From the NCBI GenBank assembly GCA_934489945.1, contig CAKSSY010000001.1:28306-92305 (forward strand): 64,000 bases of DNA. The letters are read 5' to 3'. Positions 1 through 7,069 of this stretch are shown here, in pieces; positions within the stretch are counted from its first letter, which is position 1, and each line of letters opens with the position of its first letter. A program made the translations under genes and the position numbers. Below the pieces are notes generated by a model. The model was not told the origin of the DNA, ran no database searches, and was given only the letters and a program-made list of their open reading frames with translations. Origin of the DNA: an uncultured Eubacteriales bacterium. Its GTDB lineage: Bacteria; Bacillota; Clostridia; Oscillospirales; CAG-272.

Positions 1-233
1 TTATAATCCGGATTGATACGCGCAAAATGTTCCGGTTCGCCAAGCGGAAGAATTTCAAAGGCACAATCAAGACGGTGCCGCAAGGTATTTCCGCATTCGA
101 TGCCGAGAAGTGTATAGTATTCTTTTTCGGAAAGTGTGACACCCCAACCGTTGCAACAAACGCGGCGGCATTTATCGCATTTGCAGGCAAATTTTCCAAT
201 GTAGTCGGGAGCGGTTACAGAATTTGTATTCGT
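1..233 (-). CDS. FliB/YkgJ-like cysteine-cluster protein, 5' part (runs off left edge)
   Basis: Translating the minus strand gives about 77 residues beginning near VTAPDYIGKF, followed by Cys spaced as CKCDKCRRVCCNGW and then a WGVTLSEKEYY segment. This cysteine pattern and the following 'W-x-V-T/D' stretch are typical of the FliB flagellin lysine-N-methylase / YkgJ Fe-S protein group; the catalytic remainder lies outside the window. The frame contains no ATG, GTG or TTG before an upstream stop. The only codon with a well-placed ribosome site is ACG at 233-231, eight bases after GGAGG at 246-242, so the start is either a rare ACG codon or a mutated or misread ATG. No flagellar genes are in view, so a methylase role on flagellin is not supported here. 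Family assignment is by pattern recognition only. Confidence 0.6.
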
Positions 234-389
234 ATTTTTTTCCTCCGCAGCAAAGATGGTTTTGGATATCCGGAGTTACGGATACCTTCTCAATCTGTAT
301 TTTTATTATAAACCTGTTTTTTATATCGGGAAAAACTTTTTCAAAATAAAATGTGAATTTTGAAAAGCGGAAAAAGTTTCGATGTCCTC

Positions 390-418
390 TTGAAAAATCC
401 GCCAATCTATGTTACACT
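390..418 (+). promoter_or_regulatory. Sigma-A-type promoter for the DUF3842 gene
   Basis: TTGAAA is followed after 17 bases by TACACT, about 40 bases before the ATG of the DUF3842 gene. Four or more consensus matches per box and the ideal spacer support it; no transcript data. Confidence 0.6.
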
Positions 419-457
419 TATTTCTGTGAAACGCATATGCGGAACAGGAGAAAAATC

Positions 458-886
458 ATGAGGATTTTATTGATAGACGGGCAAGGCGGAAAAATGGGGA
501 GAGAGCTTGCGGGGCAGATTCTTGCCCGCTATCCGGATGTCAGTCTGACCGTGGTGGGAACCAACAGCACCGCGACTGCTGCCATGCTTAAGAGCGGAGT
601 CGGATTGGGGGCAACGGGCGAAAATGCGGTGGTCGTCGGATGCCGCACGGCAAATGTGATCGTCGGACCGGTTGGCATTGTGATTGCCGATTCCATGCTC
701 GGCGAAATCACACCCGGAATGGCACTTGCCGTGGCACAAAGTACGGCGGAAAAAATCCTGATTCCCGCAAACCGATGTGGAGTTTATATTGCCGGAATGA
801 ACAGACAAACGATTTCGGAGCTGATTGCGGATGCTGTTGGAAAAATCGGGGAGCTTTACGTCGAAAAATGCGGGGAAAAACGTTGA
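458..886 (+). CDS. DUF3842 family protein
   Basis: The 142-residue product starts MRILLIDGQGGKMG, a glycine-rich Rossmann-like start, and carries the family hallmarks GTNSxATAAMLKSG, GATGENA, VGPxGI and ADSMLGEITP, then a LIPANRC segment. This matches DUF3842, a small conserved clostridial protein of unknown function. The ATG at 458 is chosen because CAGGAG lies seven bases upstream; the frame is open further upstream but lacks a second ribosome site. The stop codon sits inside the promoter of the following metal-chelate ABC operon. The glycine-rich N terminus suggests nucleotide or cofactor binding, which is inference. A DUF1893 gene closes the same block, and the two DUFs bracket the transporter. 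Confidence 0.8.
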   Translation: MRILLIDGQGGKMGRELAGQILARYPDVSLTVVGTNSTATAAMLKSGVGLGATGENAVVVGCRTANVIVGPVGIVIADSMLGEITPGMALAVAQSTAEKILIPANRCGVYIAGMNRQTISELIADAVGKIGELYVEKCGEKR

Positions 887-911
887 CGGATAACACTTTT
901 TCTGCTATAAT
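883..911 (+). promoter_or_regulatory. Sigma-A-type promoter for the iron-chelate-type ABC operon
   Basis: TTGACG, 17 bases, TATAAT. It overlaps the stop codon of the DUF3842 gene and leaves a leader of about 190 bases before the permease start. Confidence 0.75.
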
Positions 912-1050
912 AAAGAAAACCTCATGGAGGCGTTTTTGATCCGATTGCCATATTCAAAAGAAAAACACAGGTTTTTCTTCGCGGCAGAAGCCGTCGGCGG
1001 TTGTGTGAATGCAATTTTTGAATCCATATCTGTAAAATCATGCCAAAAGG

Positions 1051-1089
1051 CGTATACTTTTCAGAAGAAAAAGTACACGTCTTTTTTTC
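1051..1089 (+). terminator. Leader terminator hairpin upstream of the ABC permease
   Basis: CGTATACTTTT pairs with AAAAGTACACG (one mismatch) across a short loop and is followed within a few bases by a run of seven to eight T. It lies inside the leader, downstream of the promoter and just before the permease start, so it may act as an attenuator. A second hairpin, AAGAAAAAC-ACAG-GTTTTTCTT, occupies 958-979. I do not recognise a known riboswitch core here. Confidence 0.55.
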
Positions 1090-1104
1090 TTGAAAGTGGG
1101 AAAT

Positions 1105-2199
1105 ATGCGAAAAAGAGAGACGAAACCATACGAACGGTGTGACAGCACCGGAATTTACAAACAATATCTTGCACGGAAGCGGGCGGTAATTCCGCTTCTT
1201 TTGGGGGCGGCTTTTTTTCTGGCGGTGATGGCACTCGGCACGGGAGCATCGGGAATGAGTCCACGCGCCGTACTTTCGGCTCTTTGCGGTATCGGAGACG
1301 CAACCAACGTTATGATTGTACGAAATATCCGGTTGCCACGGATATTTGCCGCCGTTCTGACGGGGGCGGGACTGTCCCTCGCCGGTTGTGTTATGCAGAA
1401 TGTTCTTCGGAATCCGCTGGCGTCGCCGTCCACGCTCGGCGTTTCCAATGCGGCGGTGTTCGGTGCCAATTTTGCCATCCTTCTGCTGGGAGCGGGGCGT
1501 TTTCATGCTACCGACGGTGCGATGCTCACGCTCTCAAATCCGTATCTTGTCACGCTCTGTGCCTTTCTTTCGGCACTTGGCTCCGCTTTTCTGATTCTGG
1601 CATTGTCGGGGCGACGGGGTTTTTCTCCCTCTGTTGTGGTGCTTTCGGGTGTAGCACTTGGCGCGCTTTTTTCCGCGGGAACTACCATTCTTCAATATCT
1701 GTCACTTGACACGGAGGTTACTGCAGCCGTTTTCTGGACTTTCGGAGATCTCGGGAGGGCAAGCTATGGGGAAGATGCGGTGCTGTTTGTCACGGTTTTG
1801 GCGGCGTTTGTCTATTTTATGTTTCGTCGGAACGATTACAACATTCTGGCAAACGGGGACGACACGGCACACAGTCTCGGTGTGCGTGTCGGGCGTATCC
1901 GCTTCTTCAGTTTGTTTCTTGCCTCTTTATTATGTGCTGTCAGTGTTTCCTTTCTCGGCATCATCGGTTTTTTGGGACTTGCCGCTCCGCAGATTGCGCG
2001 TCGTGCGGTCGGAAACGATCATCGCTTTTTGTTGCCGGCATCGGCACTTTGTGGGTCCTGTCTGTTGCTTTTTTCGGACATTCTCGCCCGTTCGGTTCTG
2101 TCCGGCGTTTCTCTGCCTGTCGGGGCGGTGACGGCTCTTTACGGCGGTCCGATTCTCTTATGGATTCTTCTGAAAAAGAAAGGGGGCGGAGTCTTGTGA
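1105..2199 (+). CDS. FecCD-family ABC transporter permease (siderophore/heme/cobalamin type)
   Basis: The 364-residue protein has a basic N terminus followed by about nine or ten hydrophobic helices. Family landmarks are the RLPRIFAAVLTGAGLSLAG segment, QNVLRNPLASPSTLG (the canonical FecCD cytoplasmic coupling motif) and GFLGLAAPQIAR near the C terminus. It is the membrane channel of a type II importer for iron-siderophore, heme or corrinoid. The ATG at 1105 is preferred over the TTG at 1090 as nearly all homologues begin with a short basic leader; the ribosome site is weak (GTGGG). It overlaps the ATPase gene by a GTGA junction, so the two are translationally coupled. The ligand cannot be read from sequence. 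Confidence 0.9.
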   Translation: MRKRETKPYERCDSTGIYKQYLARKRAVIPLLLGAAFFLAVMALGTGASGMSPRAVLSALCGIGDATNVMIVRNIRLPRIFAAVLTGAGLSLAGCVMQNVLRNPLASPSTLGVSNAAVFGANFAILLLGAGRFHATDGAMLTLSNPYLVTLCAFLSALGSAFLILALSGRRGFSPSVVVLSGVALGALFSAGTTILQYLSLDTEVTAAVFWTFGDLGRASYGEDAVLFVTVLAAFVYFMFRRNDYNILANGDDTAHSLGVRVGRIRFFSLFLASLLCAVSVSFLGIIGFLGLAAPQIARRAVGNDHRFLLPASALCGSCLLLFSDILARSVLSGVSLPVGAVTALYGGPILLWILLKKKGGGVL

Positions 2200-2966
2200 C
2201 GCTTTCGGTAAAAAATCTTTGTTTTTCCTACTCATCGGTTTCCGTCCTGAAGGATGTTTCTTTGGAAGCTCGGGCGGGGGAATGTACGGTCCTTATCGGG
2301 GTCAACGGTGCCGGAAAAACCACACTTCTCAAATGTATGGATCGGATTCTGAAGCCGACGGGTGGCGTAATACGCGCGGACGATCGGGACATTTGGGAAA
2401 TGTCTCTCTGCCAACTGGCAAAAACGGTTGCCTATGTGCCGCAAACGACGACTTTTGCCGGCGGCTGTACGGTCTTTGATGCGGTTCTTATCGGAAGGCG
2501 ACCCTATTTCGGGCTTGCGGGGGCATCCGATGCGGATGTTCACATTGCCGGCGAATGTCTGAACAAGCTCGGACTGTCATCACTTGCCATGCGGGAGGTG
2601 GGGGAGCTTTCCGGCGGAGAGAAACAGATGGTGGCGATTGCACGGGCTTTGGCACAGCAACCGAAGATTTTGCTGTTTGACGAACCGACGGGAAACCTTG
2701 ACCTGAAAAATCAGATTATTGTGGCAGAGCGGATACGCGGAATTGTAAGGGAAGAAAAGATGGCAGCGGTCGTTACGATGCACGATCTGAATCTTGCTCT
2801 TCGCTTTGCCGACCGCTTTGTTCTTATGAAGGACAATACGATATTTGCTTCGGGCGGCGGAGAGATTCTGACATCGGAAAATTTGAAAGAAGTATATGGA
2901 ATTCGTGTTCTTGTTACATCGGTTGATGGGAGAACGGCGGTGATTCCGGAAGGAGGAAACATATGA
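2196..2966 (+). CDS. FepC/BtuD-type ABC transporter ATP-binding protein
   Basis: The 256-residue product is a complete nucleotide-binding subunit: Walker [10 protein letters not shown], a Q-loop in AYVPQTTTF, the signature ELSGGEKQ, Walker [13 protein letters not shown] and the switch His in [11 protein letters not shown]. The C-terminal region with EVYGIRVLV is typical of FecE/BtuD ATPases of metal-chelate importers. It powers the upstream permease at the cytoplasmic membrane. The start is GTG at 2196, overlapping the permease stop, with AGGGGG upstream; a much longer open frame is not used because the ABC domain begins immediately here. The 3' end overlaps the lipoprotein gene by ATGA. Confidence 0.92.
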   Translation: MTLSVKNLCFSYSSVSVLKDVSLEARAGECTVLIGVNGAGKTTLLKCMDRILKPTGGVIRADDRDIWEMSLCQLAKTVAYVPQTTTFAGGCTVFDAVLIGRRPYFGLAGASDADVHIAGECLNKLGLSSLAMREVGELSGGEKQMVAIARALAQQPKILLFDEPTGNLDLKNQIIVAERIRGIVREEKMAAVVTMHDLNLALRFADRFVLMKDNTIFASGGGEILTSENLKEVYGIRVLVTSVDGRTAVIPEGGNI

Positions 2967-4075
2967 GAAAATTGATTTCGCTTTTTTTGGCATGGACGTT
3001 ACTAATCGGGATATTTGCCGGATGTGTATCGGAAGACGGGGGGCAGAGGGATACGATTACGGTTACGGATCTTTTGGGAAGGGAAGTGTCGGTTCCCGGG
3101 GAGGTGTCCCGTGTCGTTTGCATCGGTGCGGGGGCATTGCGTCTGTATTGTTATGTGGGGGATATGGCAAAGCTGTGTGGCGTGGAGGAATGCGAAAAGG
3201 GCTTTTTGATTTCGGTGCGTCCATATCAGACCCTTCACGAGGAATTGTTTCGTTCCCTTGTGTCAATCGGCTCCGGCGGACCCAAGGGGGCTCCGGACGC
3301 TGAGGCGATTCTTTCGGCTCGACCCGACGTAATTTTCTCACTTTATACCTCCGATGTGTCTGCGATGGATGAATTGCAGGCAAAGACGGGAATTCCCGTG
3401 GTGGTACTCAGTTACGGAAAAACAGAGGCGTTTGACGAGTCCTTGCTTCAATCTCTTACCTTGATGGGGAAGGTACTCGGACGCGTCGAACGGGCAAAAC
3501 AGGTTACCGATACCATTCATTCGATTGCCGATGATCTGGATACACGCACGAAGGATATTCCGGACAATCAAAAAAAGACTGTCTATCTTGGATGTCAAAG
3601 CAACTACGGAACTCACGGCATCGGGTCTACGACGGCAGAATATTCGCTCTTTGATGCCGTTCATGCACGAAACGTTCTGGATCTTGCTGGGTATCACGGA
3701 TATCAGAAGGCATTGGATATGGAAACTCTTGTTACATTGGATCCGGAGGTTATGTTTTTGGATGCGGGCGGGCTTTCGGTTCTGGCAGAGGAATACCGGA
3801 AAAACGGTTCGGTTTTTGAAAATATGAGAGCCTTCCGAAACGGGGAAGTCTACCTGACCATGCCCTACAATGCCTATTACACCAACCTTGAAATTGCGTA
3901 TGTCAACGCTTATTTTATCGGCAAGACGTTGTATCCCGAGGCATTTGCCGATGTGGAGATCGGGGCGAAGGCAGAGGAGATTTCGACAGCACTGCTCGGG
4001 CAGAATGTCTTTTCTTTTGTTACGGCGGCGATTCCGAACGGTTATGAACGTCTTGATGTTTCTCTGTTCCGATAA
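2963..4075 (+). CDS. Periplasmic-binding-like lipoprotein of the metal-chelate ABC importer
   Basis: The 370-residue protein begins with a lipoprotein signal, [14 protein letters not shown] followed by IFAGC, so Cys21 should be lipidated and the protein anchored outside the membrane. The mature part starts with the ITVTDLLGREVSVPGEVSRVV motif class of helical-backbone (FepB/BtuF-type) binding proteins and contains LSARPDVIFS and LVTLDPEVMFLD, both standard for the fold. It captures an iron-siderophore, heme or corrinoid and delivers it to the FecCD permease. The YHGYQKALDMETLV part resembles binding proteins of cobalamin/heme importers but is not decisive. Its start overlaps the ATPase stop by four bases. 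Confidence 0.88.
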   Translation: MRKLISLFLAWTLLIGIFAGCVSEDGGQRDTITVTDLLGREVSVPGEVSRVVCIGAGALRLYCYVGDMAKLCGVEECEKGFLISVRPYQTLHEELFRSLVSIGSGGPKGAPDAEAILSARPDVIFSLYTSDVSAMDELQAKTGIPVVVLSYGKTEAFDESLLQSLTLMGKVLGRVERAKQVTDTIHSIADDLDTRTKDIPDNQKKTVYLGCQSNYGTHGIGSTTAEYSLFDAVHARNVLDLAGYHGYQKALDMETLVTLDPEVMFLDAGGLSVLAEEYRKNGSVFENMRAFRNGEVYLTMPYNAYYTNLEIAYVNAYFIGKTLYPEAFADVEIGAKAEEISTALLGQNVFSFVTAAIPNGYERLDVSLFR

Positions 4076-4084
4076 GGAGGAAGT

Positions 4085-4513
4085 ATGAAGGATATTCAAA
4101 AAGCAAAAAAGATTTTGGAAAAAGGAAATGTAACCTGTGTTCTCTGTCGCGGCGACGAGGCGGTGGTATCGCAGAAATCCGGCATTTCTCCGATGCTGGA
4201 TTTTCTTGCCGACGGAACCGATCTTCGCGGGTTTTCGGCTGCCGACAAGATTATCGGCAGAGCGGCGGCGATGTTGTTTGTTCTTGCGGGTGTTTGCGAG
4301 GTCTATGGTGAGGTGGTCAGCCGTGCCGCTCTGCCGATTTTTGAGGCACATGGTGTGGCATACAGTTATGGGATACTGACAGATCGGATTATCAATCGCA
4401 GGGGAGACGGTCTTTGTCCGATGGAAGCAGCGGTGGCAGAAATCAACGATCCGAAACTCGGTGCAGAGGCTCTCTATGCCAAACGTCGGGAGCTTCATGC
4501 TCACAAGGTGTAG
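4085..4513 (+). CDS. DUF1893 domain protein
   Basis: The 142-residue protein matches DUF1893: AKKILEKGNVTCVLCRGDE at the N terminus, GAADKIIGRAAAML-like segment (here FSAADKIIGRAAAMLFVLAG) and CPMEAAV near residue 115. The family belongs to the cytidine-deaminase-like fold, but it is functionally uncharacterised. The gene follows the binding-protein gene by nine bases with GGAGG just upstream of the ATG, so it is the last gene of the ABC operon and ends shortly before a terminator. Position suggests a role linked to handling of the imported ligand; this is inference only. Confidence 0.8.
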   Translation: MKDIQKAKKILEKGNVTCVLCRGDEAVVSQKSGISPMLDFLADGTDLRGFSAADKIIGRAAAMLFVLAGVCEVYGEVVSRAALPIFEAHGVAYSYGILTDRIINRRGDGLCPMEAAVAEINDPKLGAEALYAKRRELHAHKV

Positions 4514-4533
4514 GAAAAACGTTTGAAAAGCGA

Positions 4534-4574
4534 CACGGAGAGGCAAAAAAGTCAAGACTTTTTGCCTCTCCGTG
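4534..4574. terminator. Strong hairpin terminator after the ABC/DUF1893 operon
   Basis: CACGGAGAGGCAAAAA pairs perfectly with TTTTTGCCTCTCCGTG, and the inner AGTC/GACT can extend the stem. The A- and T-runs are within the stem, so it could act on both strands, ending the DUF1893 operon and the leftward Q/N-rich gene. Confidence 0.75.
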
Positions 4575-4656
4575 AAATCTTTCACATTGTCATTTTACTC
4601 TGAAAATCGGGACTGCAACAGTCCTTTGAAAAATGAGGAGTCGGGTGGAAGAACGG

Positions 4657-4818
4657 TTATCTTTCCTGCTGGTTCCGACGATTCTGTTCGTTCTGCTGAT
4701 TCTGCTGATTCTGCTGATTCTGTTGGTTCTGTTCGTTCTGCTGGTTCTGCTTGTTCTGGCAGTTCTGAGAATTCTGTTGATTACGGATTGTATCGTTATT
4801 TTGATTCTGATAATTCAT
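4657..4818 (-). CDS. Q/N-rich low-complexity microprotein
   Basis: This 53-residue ORF starts MNYQNQNNDTIRNQ and then consists almost entirely of QNQ/QNE/QNK triplets, ending RRNQQER. AAAGGAG sits eight bases before the ATG, a good ribosome site that argues for real translation; an upstream in-frame ATG overlaps the tRNA terminator and is less likely. There is no signal peptide, membrane segment or folded domain, and a single Cys. Codons are drawn from a CAG-AAT/AAC-CAG nine-base period. Similar short Q/N-rich proteins occur in Clostridia without known function. The opposite strand reads as a run of Leu/Ile and is a shadow. Existence as a protein is moderately likely; function is unknown. Confidence 0.5.
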   Translation of the reverse strand: MNYQNQNNDTIRNQQNSQNCQNKQNQQNEQNQQNQQNQQNQQNEQNRRNQQER

Positions 4819-4905
4819 TTGAAAAACTCCTTTCGGTTTTGTAAGAATAGTTTGTTCGAGTTCGGCGGAACTATTCCGGAAATCGGAAGAAGAAATATTT
4901 TTCAT

Positions 4906-4932
4906 AAAAAAATCCGAAAGCATTGCTTTCGG
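4906..4932 (-). terminator. Intrinsic terminator of the tRNA-Thr/tRNA-Tyr operon
   Basis: On the minus strand CCGAAAGC-AAT-GCTTTCGG is followed by A and seven T. It lies just downstream of tRNA-Tyr. Confidence 0.85.
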
Positions 4933-4936
4933 ATTT

Positions 4937-5021
4937 TGGTGGGGGATGGTGGATTCGGACCACCGAAGTCAGAGACAACAGATTTACAGTCTGCCCCCTT
5001 TGGCCGCTCGGGAAATCCCCC
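4937..5021 (-). tRNA. tRNA-Tyr (GTA)
   Basis: Class II tRNA of 85 nt with encoded CCA. The acceptor pairs GGGGGAT with ATCCCCC over seven base pairs, the anticodon loop is CTGTAAA with anticodon GTA, and a long variable arm precedes the T arm GGTCCGAATCC. It is second in a two-tRNA transcript. Confidence 0.95.
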
Positions 5022-5055
5022 TTATGGAGTCTACAGCGATTGCCATAAACCCTTT

Positions 5056-5130
5056 TGGAGCTGGTGATCGGAGTCGAACCAACAACCTGCTGATTACAAA
5101 TCAGCTGCTCTGCCATTGAGCCACACCAGC
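5056..5130 (-). tRNA. tRNA-Thr (TGT)
   Basis: A 75-nt tRNA with encoded CCA. GCTGGTG pairs with CACCAGC in the acceptor, the D arm reads GGCTCAATGGCAGAGC-like, and the anticodon loop TTTGTAA gives TGT. The discriminator base is U rather than the more usual A. It is first in the leftward tRNA operon, 34 bases upstream of tRNA-Tyr. Confidence 0.95.
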
Positions 5131-5156
5131 ATACCGCATTATGCGGAACGTGTTGT

Positions 5157-5185
5157 ATTATATCATATTCAAATGGGTTTGTCAA
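5157..5185 (-). promoter_or_regulatory. Sigma-A promoter of the tRNA-Thr/Tyr operon
   Basis: A perfect TTGACA and a perfect TATAAT are separated by 17 bases, about 27 bases upstream of the tRNA-Thr 5' end. Confidence 0.9.
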
Positions 5186-5294
5186 GGATTTTTTGAATTT
5201 TTTTCGTTTTTTTTGCAAAATTCATTTTTTCCGCCTTTGCTGTCTCTTATGCGACGGAAAATTTGGGAGAGTTTTGTTAAAATTCGCTTTTTTC

Positions 5295-5323
5295 TTTACT
5301 TTTGGTCGATTTTCTATTATAAT
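5295..5323 (+). promoter_or_regulatory. Promoter for the ribonucleotide reductase activase gene
   Basis: TTTACT, 17 bases, TATAAT, roughly 50 bases before the activase ATG. The -10 box is perfect and the -35 box weak. Confidence 0.6.
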
Positions 5324-5375
5324 CTACAATGAAGAAAACAATAGAAACCGATTTTTCGGTCGGAAAGGATATTTT

Positions 5376-6068
5376 ATGAAAATTGCCGGTCTGCAAAAAC
5401 TTACATTGCTGGATTTTCCGGGTAAAGTTGCCTGTACGGTGTTTACCGACGGATGCAATTTCCGATGTCCGTTTTGTCACAATGCTTCCCTGGTTCTGCC
5501 GAACGGGCATATCGGGGAAATTTCCGAGGAGGAATTTTTTGCTTTTCTGAAGAAGCGGGAGGGGATTCTTGACGGAGTTGTCGTTACCGGCGGAGAGCCG
5601 ACGTTGGCGTCGGGCTTATATGAATTTATTGCCAAAGTCAAATCCATGGGGTATCTTGTCAAATTGGATTCAAACGGCAGTATGCCGGACAAGCTCCGTG
5701 TGCTTATTGACGACGGACTTCTTGACTATATTGCCATGGACATAAAGACCGTTCCGGAAAAATACGATTCTGTGGCAGGAGTAAAGGTGGACGGAAGAAA
5801 GATTCGGGAAAGTATGGATCGGATTCGTCACAGCGGAATCCCACATGAATTCCGTACTACTGTGGTAAAAGGGCTTCATACAAAGGAAGATATTGTCGGA
5901 GTGGCAAAATTGCTTGGAGAAGGCGAGGCATATTATTTGCAGAGCTTTGTGGATTCGGGCGACATTTTGTCGGACGGTTGCGAAGCATTTTCTGCCGAGG
6001 AAATGCACGCAATCGCGGATGAGGCAAGAAGATTCTGCCCGACCGTCCAACTCCGTGGCATCGAATAA
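5376..6068 (+). CDS. nrdG: Anaerobic ribonucleotide reductase activating protein (NrdG2-type radical SAM)
   Basis: The 230-residue protein starts MKIAGLQKLTLLDFPGK, the typical opening of the TIGR02495-like NrdG2 subgroup, and has the radical SAM cluster motif CNFRCPFC near residue 25, followed by VVVTGGEPTL for SAM binding. It should generate the glycyl radical on the class III (oxygen-independent) ribonucleotide reductase NrdD, whose gene is not in the window. The ATG at 5376 is chosen because AGGAT/GGAAAGGA lies just upstream and the N terminus aligns with the family; the longer open frame upstream overlaps the promoter. It is convergent with, and separated by one base from, a second radical SAM gene. 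Confidence 0.88.
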   Translation: MKIAGLQKLTLLDFPGKVACTVFTDGCNFRCPFCHNASLVLPNGHIGEISEEEFFAFLKKREGILDGVVVTGGEPTLASGLYEFIAKVKSMGYLVKLDSNGSMPDKLRVLIDDGLLDYIAMDIKTVPEKYDSVAGVKVDGRKIRESMDRIRHSGIPHEFRTTVVKGLHTKEDIVGVAKLLGEGEAYYLQSFVDSGDILSDGCEAFSAEEMHAIADEARRFCPTVQLRGIE

Positions 6069-6069
6069 A

Positions 6070-6942
6070 TCAGAAATCCGGTGTATAGGTTTTGACAGCC
6101 GAGGATCGCGCCTGACGGTATCCTTCAAAACCGAGGGAATCGGCAAGAGCGAGAACGCTGTTATATTCCATGGTGGTAACGCGTCTGGCAAGCTCCGGGT
6201 AGGCGTTTTTATCAACAAAATCCGGTGTGAATTGGCTCATGAGGCTTAACCGAATGTCGGAAACCGGAAGATTGGATGCGAGCGTTCTCAAAACCGCCAT
6301 GGAATCATGCCGCTGACCCGGCAGAACCAAATGACGAACGACAACACCGCTTTGGAGCATTCCGTCATTGTCGAACCGGGCAGCACCGCGTTGACGGAAC
6401 ATTTCGAGAACGGCGGCAAGGGCAGTATCGGGATAATCGGCGGCGTGTGAGTATTTTTCGGCAAGGGCAGAAGAATGATATTTGAAATCGGGAAGATAGA
6501 TATCTACAAGACCGTCGAGTGTCCGCAAAGCCTCAACACTTTCATATCCGCCGCAGTTCCATACGACAGGGACGGGAAGACGGGATTTGATTTTTCCCAG
6601 AAATGCGGCAAGGTGGTGTGTATAATGTGTGGGGGTGACGAGATTGATATTGTGTGCCCCCTCTTCAACAAGGCGGAAAATCTGTTTTTCCAACCTTGCC
6701 TCGTTGATGAGCTGACCTCTTTCTCCTGTGTTGATTGCTTTATTCTGACAAAAAACACACCGAAGGTTACACCCGCCGAAAAAGATTGCTCCTGAACCGT
6801 TTTTGCCGCTGATTGGCGGTTCTTCCCATCGGTGAAGTGCTATGCGGGAAACAAGAAAGTCTTCCGGTGTGTGGCAAAAACCCATTTGTCCGGAATCTCG
6901 GTCAACGCCGCACTGTCGCGGACACATATTACAAACTGCCAT
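6070..6942 (-). CDS. PflX-like radical SAM protein (pyruvate-formate-lyase activase homologue, COG1313)
   Basis: The 290-residue product has an N-terminal cysteine cluster (CNMCPRQCGV), then GGCNLRCVFCQN with the CxxxCxxC radical SAM motif near residue 60, and continues with the family-typical INLVTPTHY, VWNCGGYES and DIYLPDFKY blocks. COG1313/PflX proteins are predicted activases, but their glycyl-radical partners are mostly unknown. ATG at 6942 is chosen as GAGGGGA lies upstream; the longer frame would add 25 residues rich in K/R not seen in the family. Length and motifs are intact. Confidence 0.85.
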   Translation of the reverse strand: MAVCNMCPRQCGVDRDSGQMGFCHTPEDFLVSRIALHRWEEPPISGKNGSGAIFFGGCNLRCVFCQNKAINTGERGQLINEARLEKQIFRLVEEGAHNINLVTPTHYTHHLAAFLGKIKSRLPVPVVWNCGGYESVEALRTLDGLVDIYLPDFKYHSSALAEKYSHAADYPDTALAAVLEMFRQRGAARFDNDGMLQSGVVVRHLVLPGQRHDSMAVLRTLASNLPVSDIRLSLMSQFTPDFVDKNAYPELARRVTTMEYNSVLALADSLGFEGYRQARSSAVKTYTPDF

Positions 6943-7010
6943 GAAATTCCCCTCTTTTTTTCTTTTTCTGATTGTACCACAGAAGTCGGGGAGATTGCAA
7001 GTCTTTTTGC

Positions 7011-7039
7011 TTGACATGGTGGAAAAAATGTGATAAAAT
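7011..7039 (+). promoter_or_regulatory. Sigma-A promoter for the glycerol-1-phosphate dehydrogenase-cinA unit
   Basis: TTGACA, 17 bases, TAAAAT, about 30 bases upstream of the dehydrogenase start. Confidence 0.8.
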
Positions 7040-7069
7040 ATTCTAAATTTGTGTTTTGAGGTGCGTGAA

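Noticed and set aside
912..1104. Cobalamin riboswitch upstream of the FecCD operon
   Set aside because: No B12-box-like GCCACTG core or matching stems were found; only simple hairpins and a terminator.
924..1142. 72-codon ORF in the leader of the ABC operon
   Set aside because: No ribosome site precedes its ATG and it overlaps the leader hairpins and the permease start.
3338..4585. 415-codon open frame on the minus strand
   Set aside because: Antisense to the binding lipoprotein and DUF1893 genes; no family features.
4670..4760. CRISPR-like or tandem repeat array
   Set aside because: The nine-base periodicity is coding (Gln-Asn-Gln); there are no spacers or conserved long repeats.
4633..5067. 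Plus-strand frame of repeated Leu/Ile/Val
   Set aside because: It is the complement of the Q/N-rich repeat and runs through tRNA-Tyr; no ribosome site.
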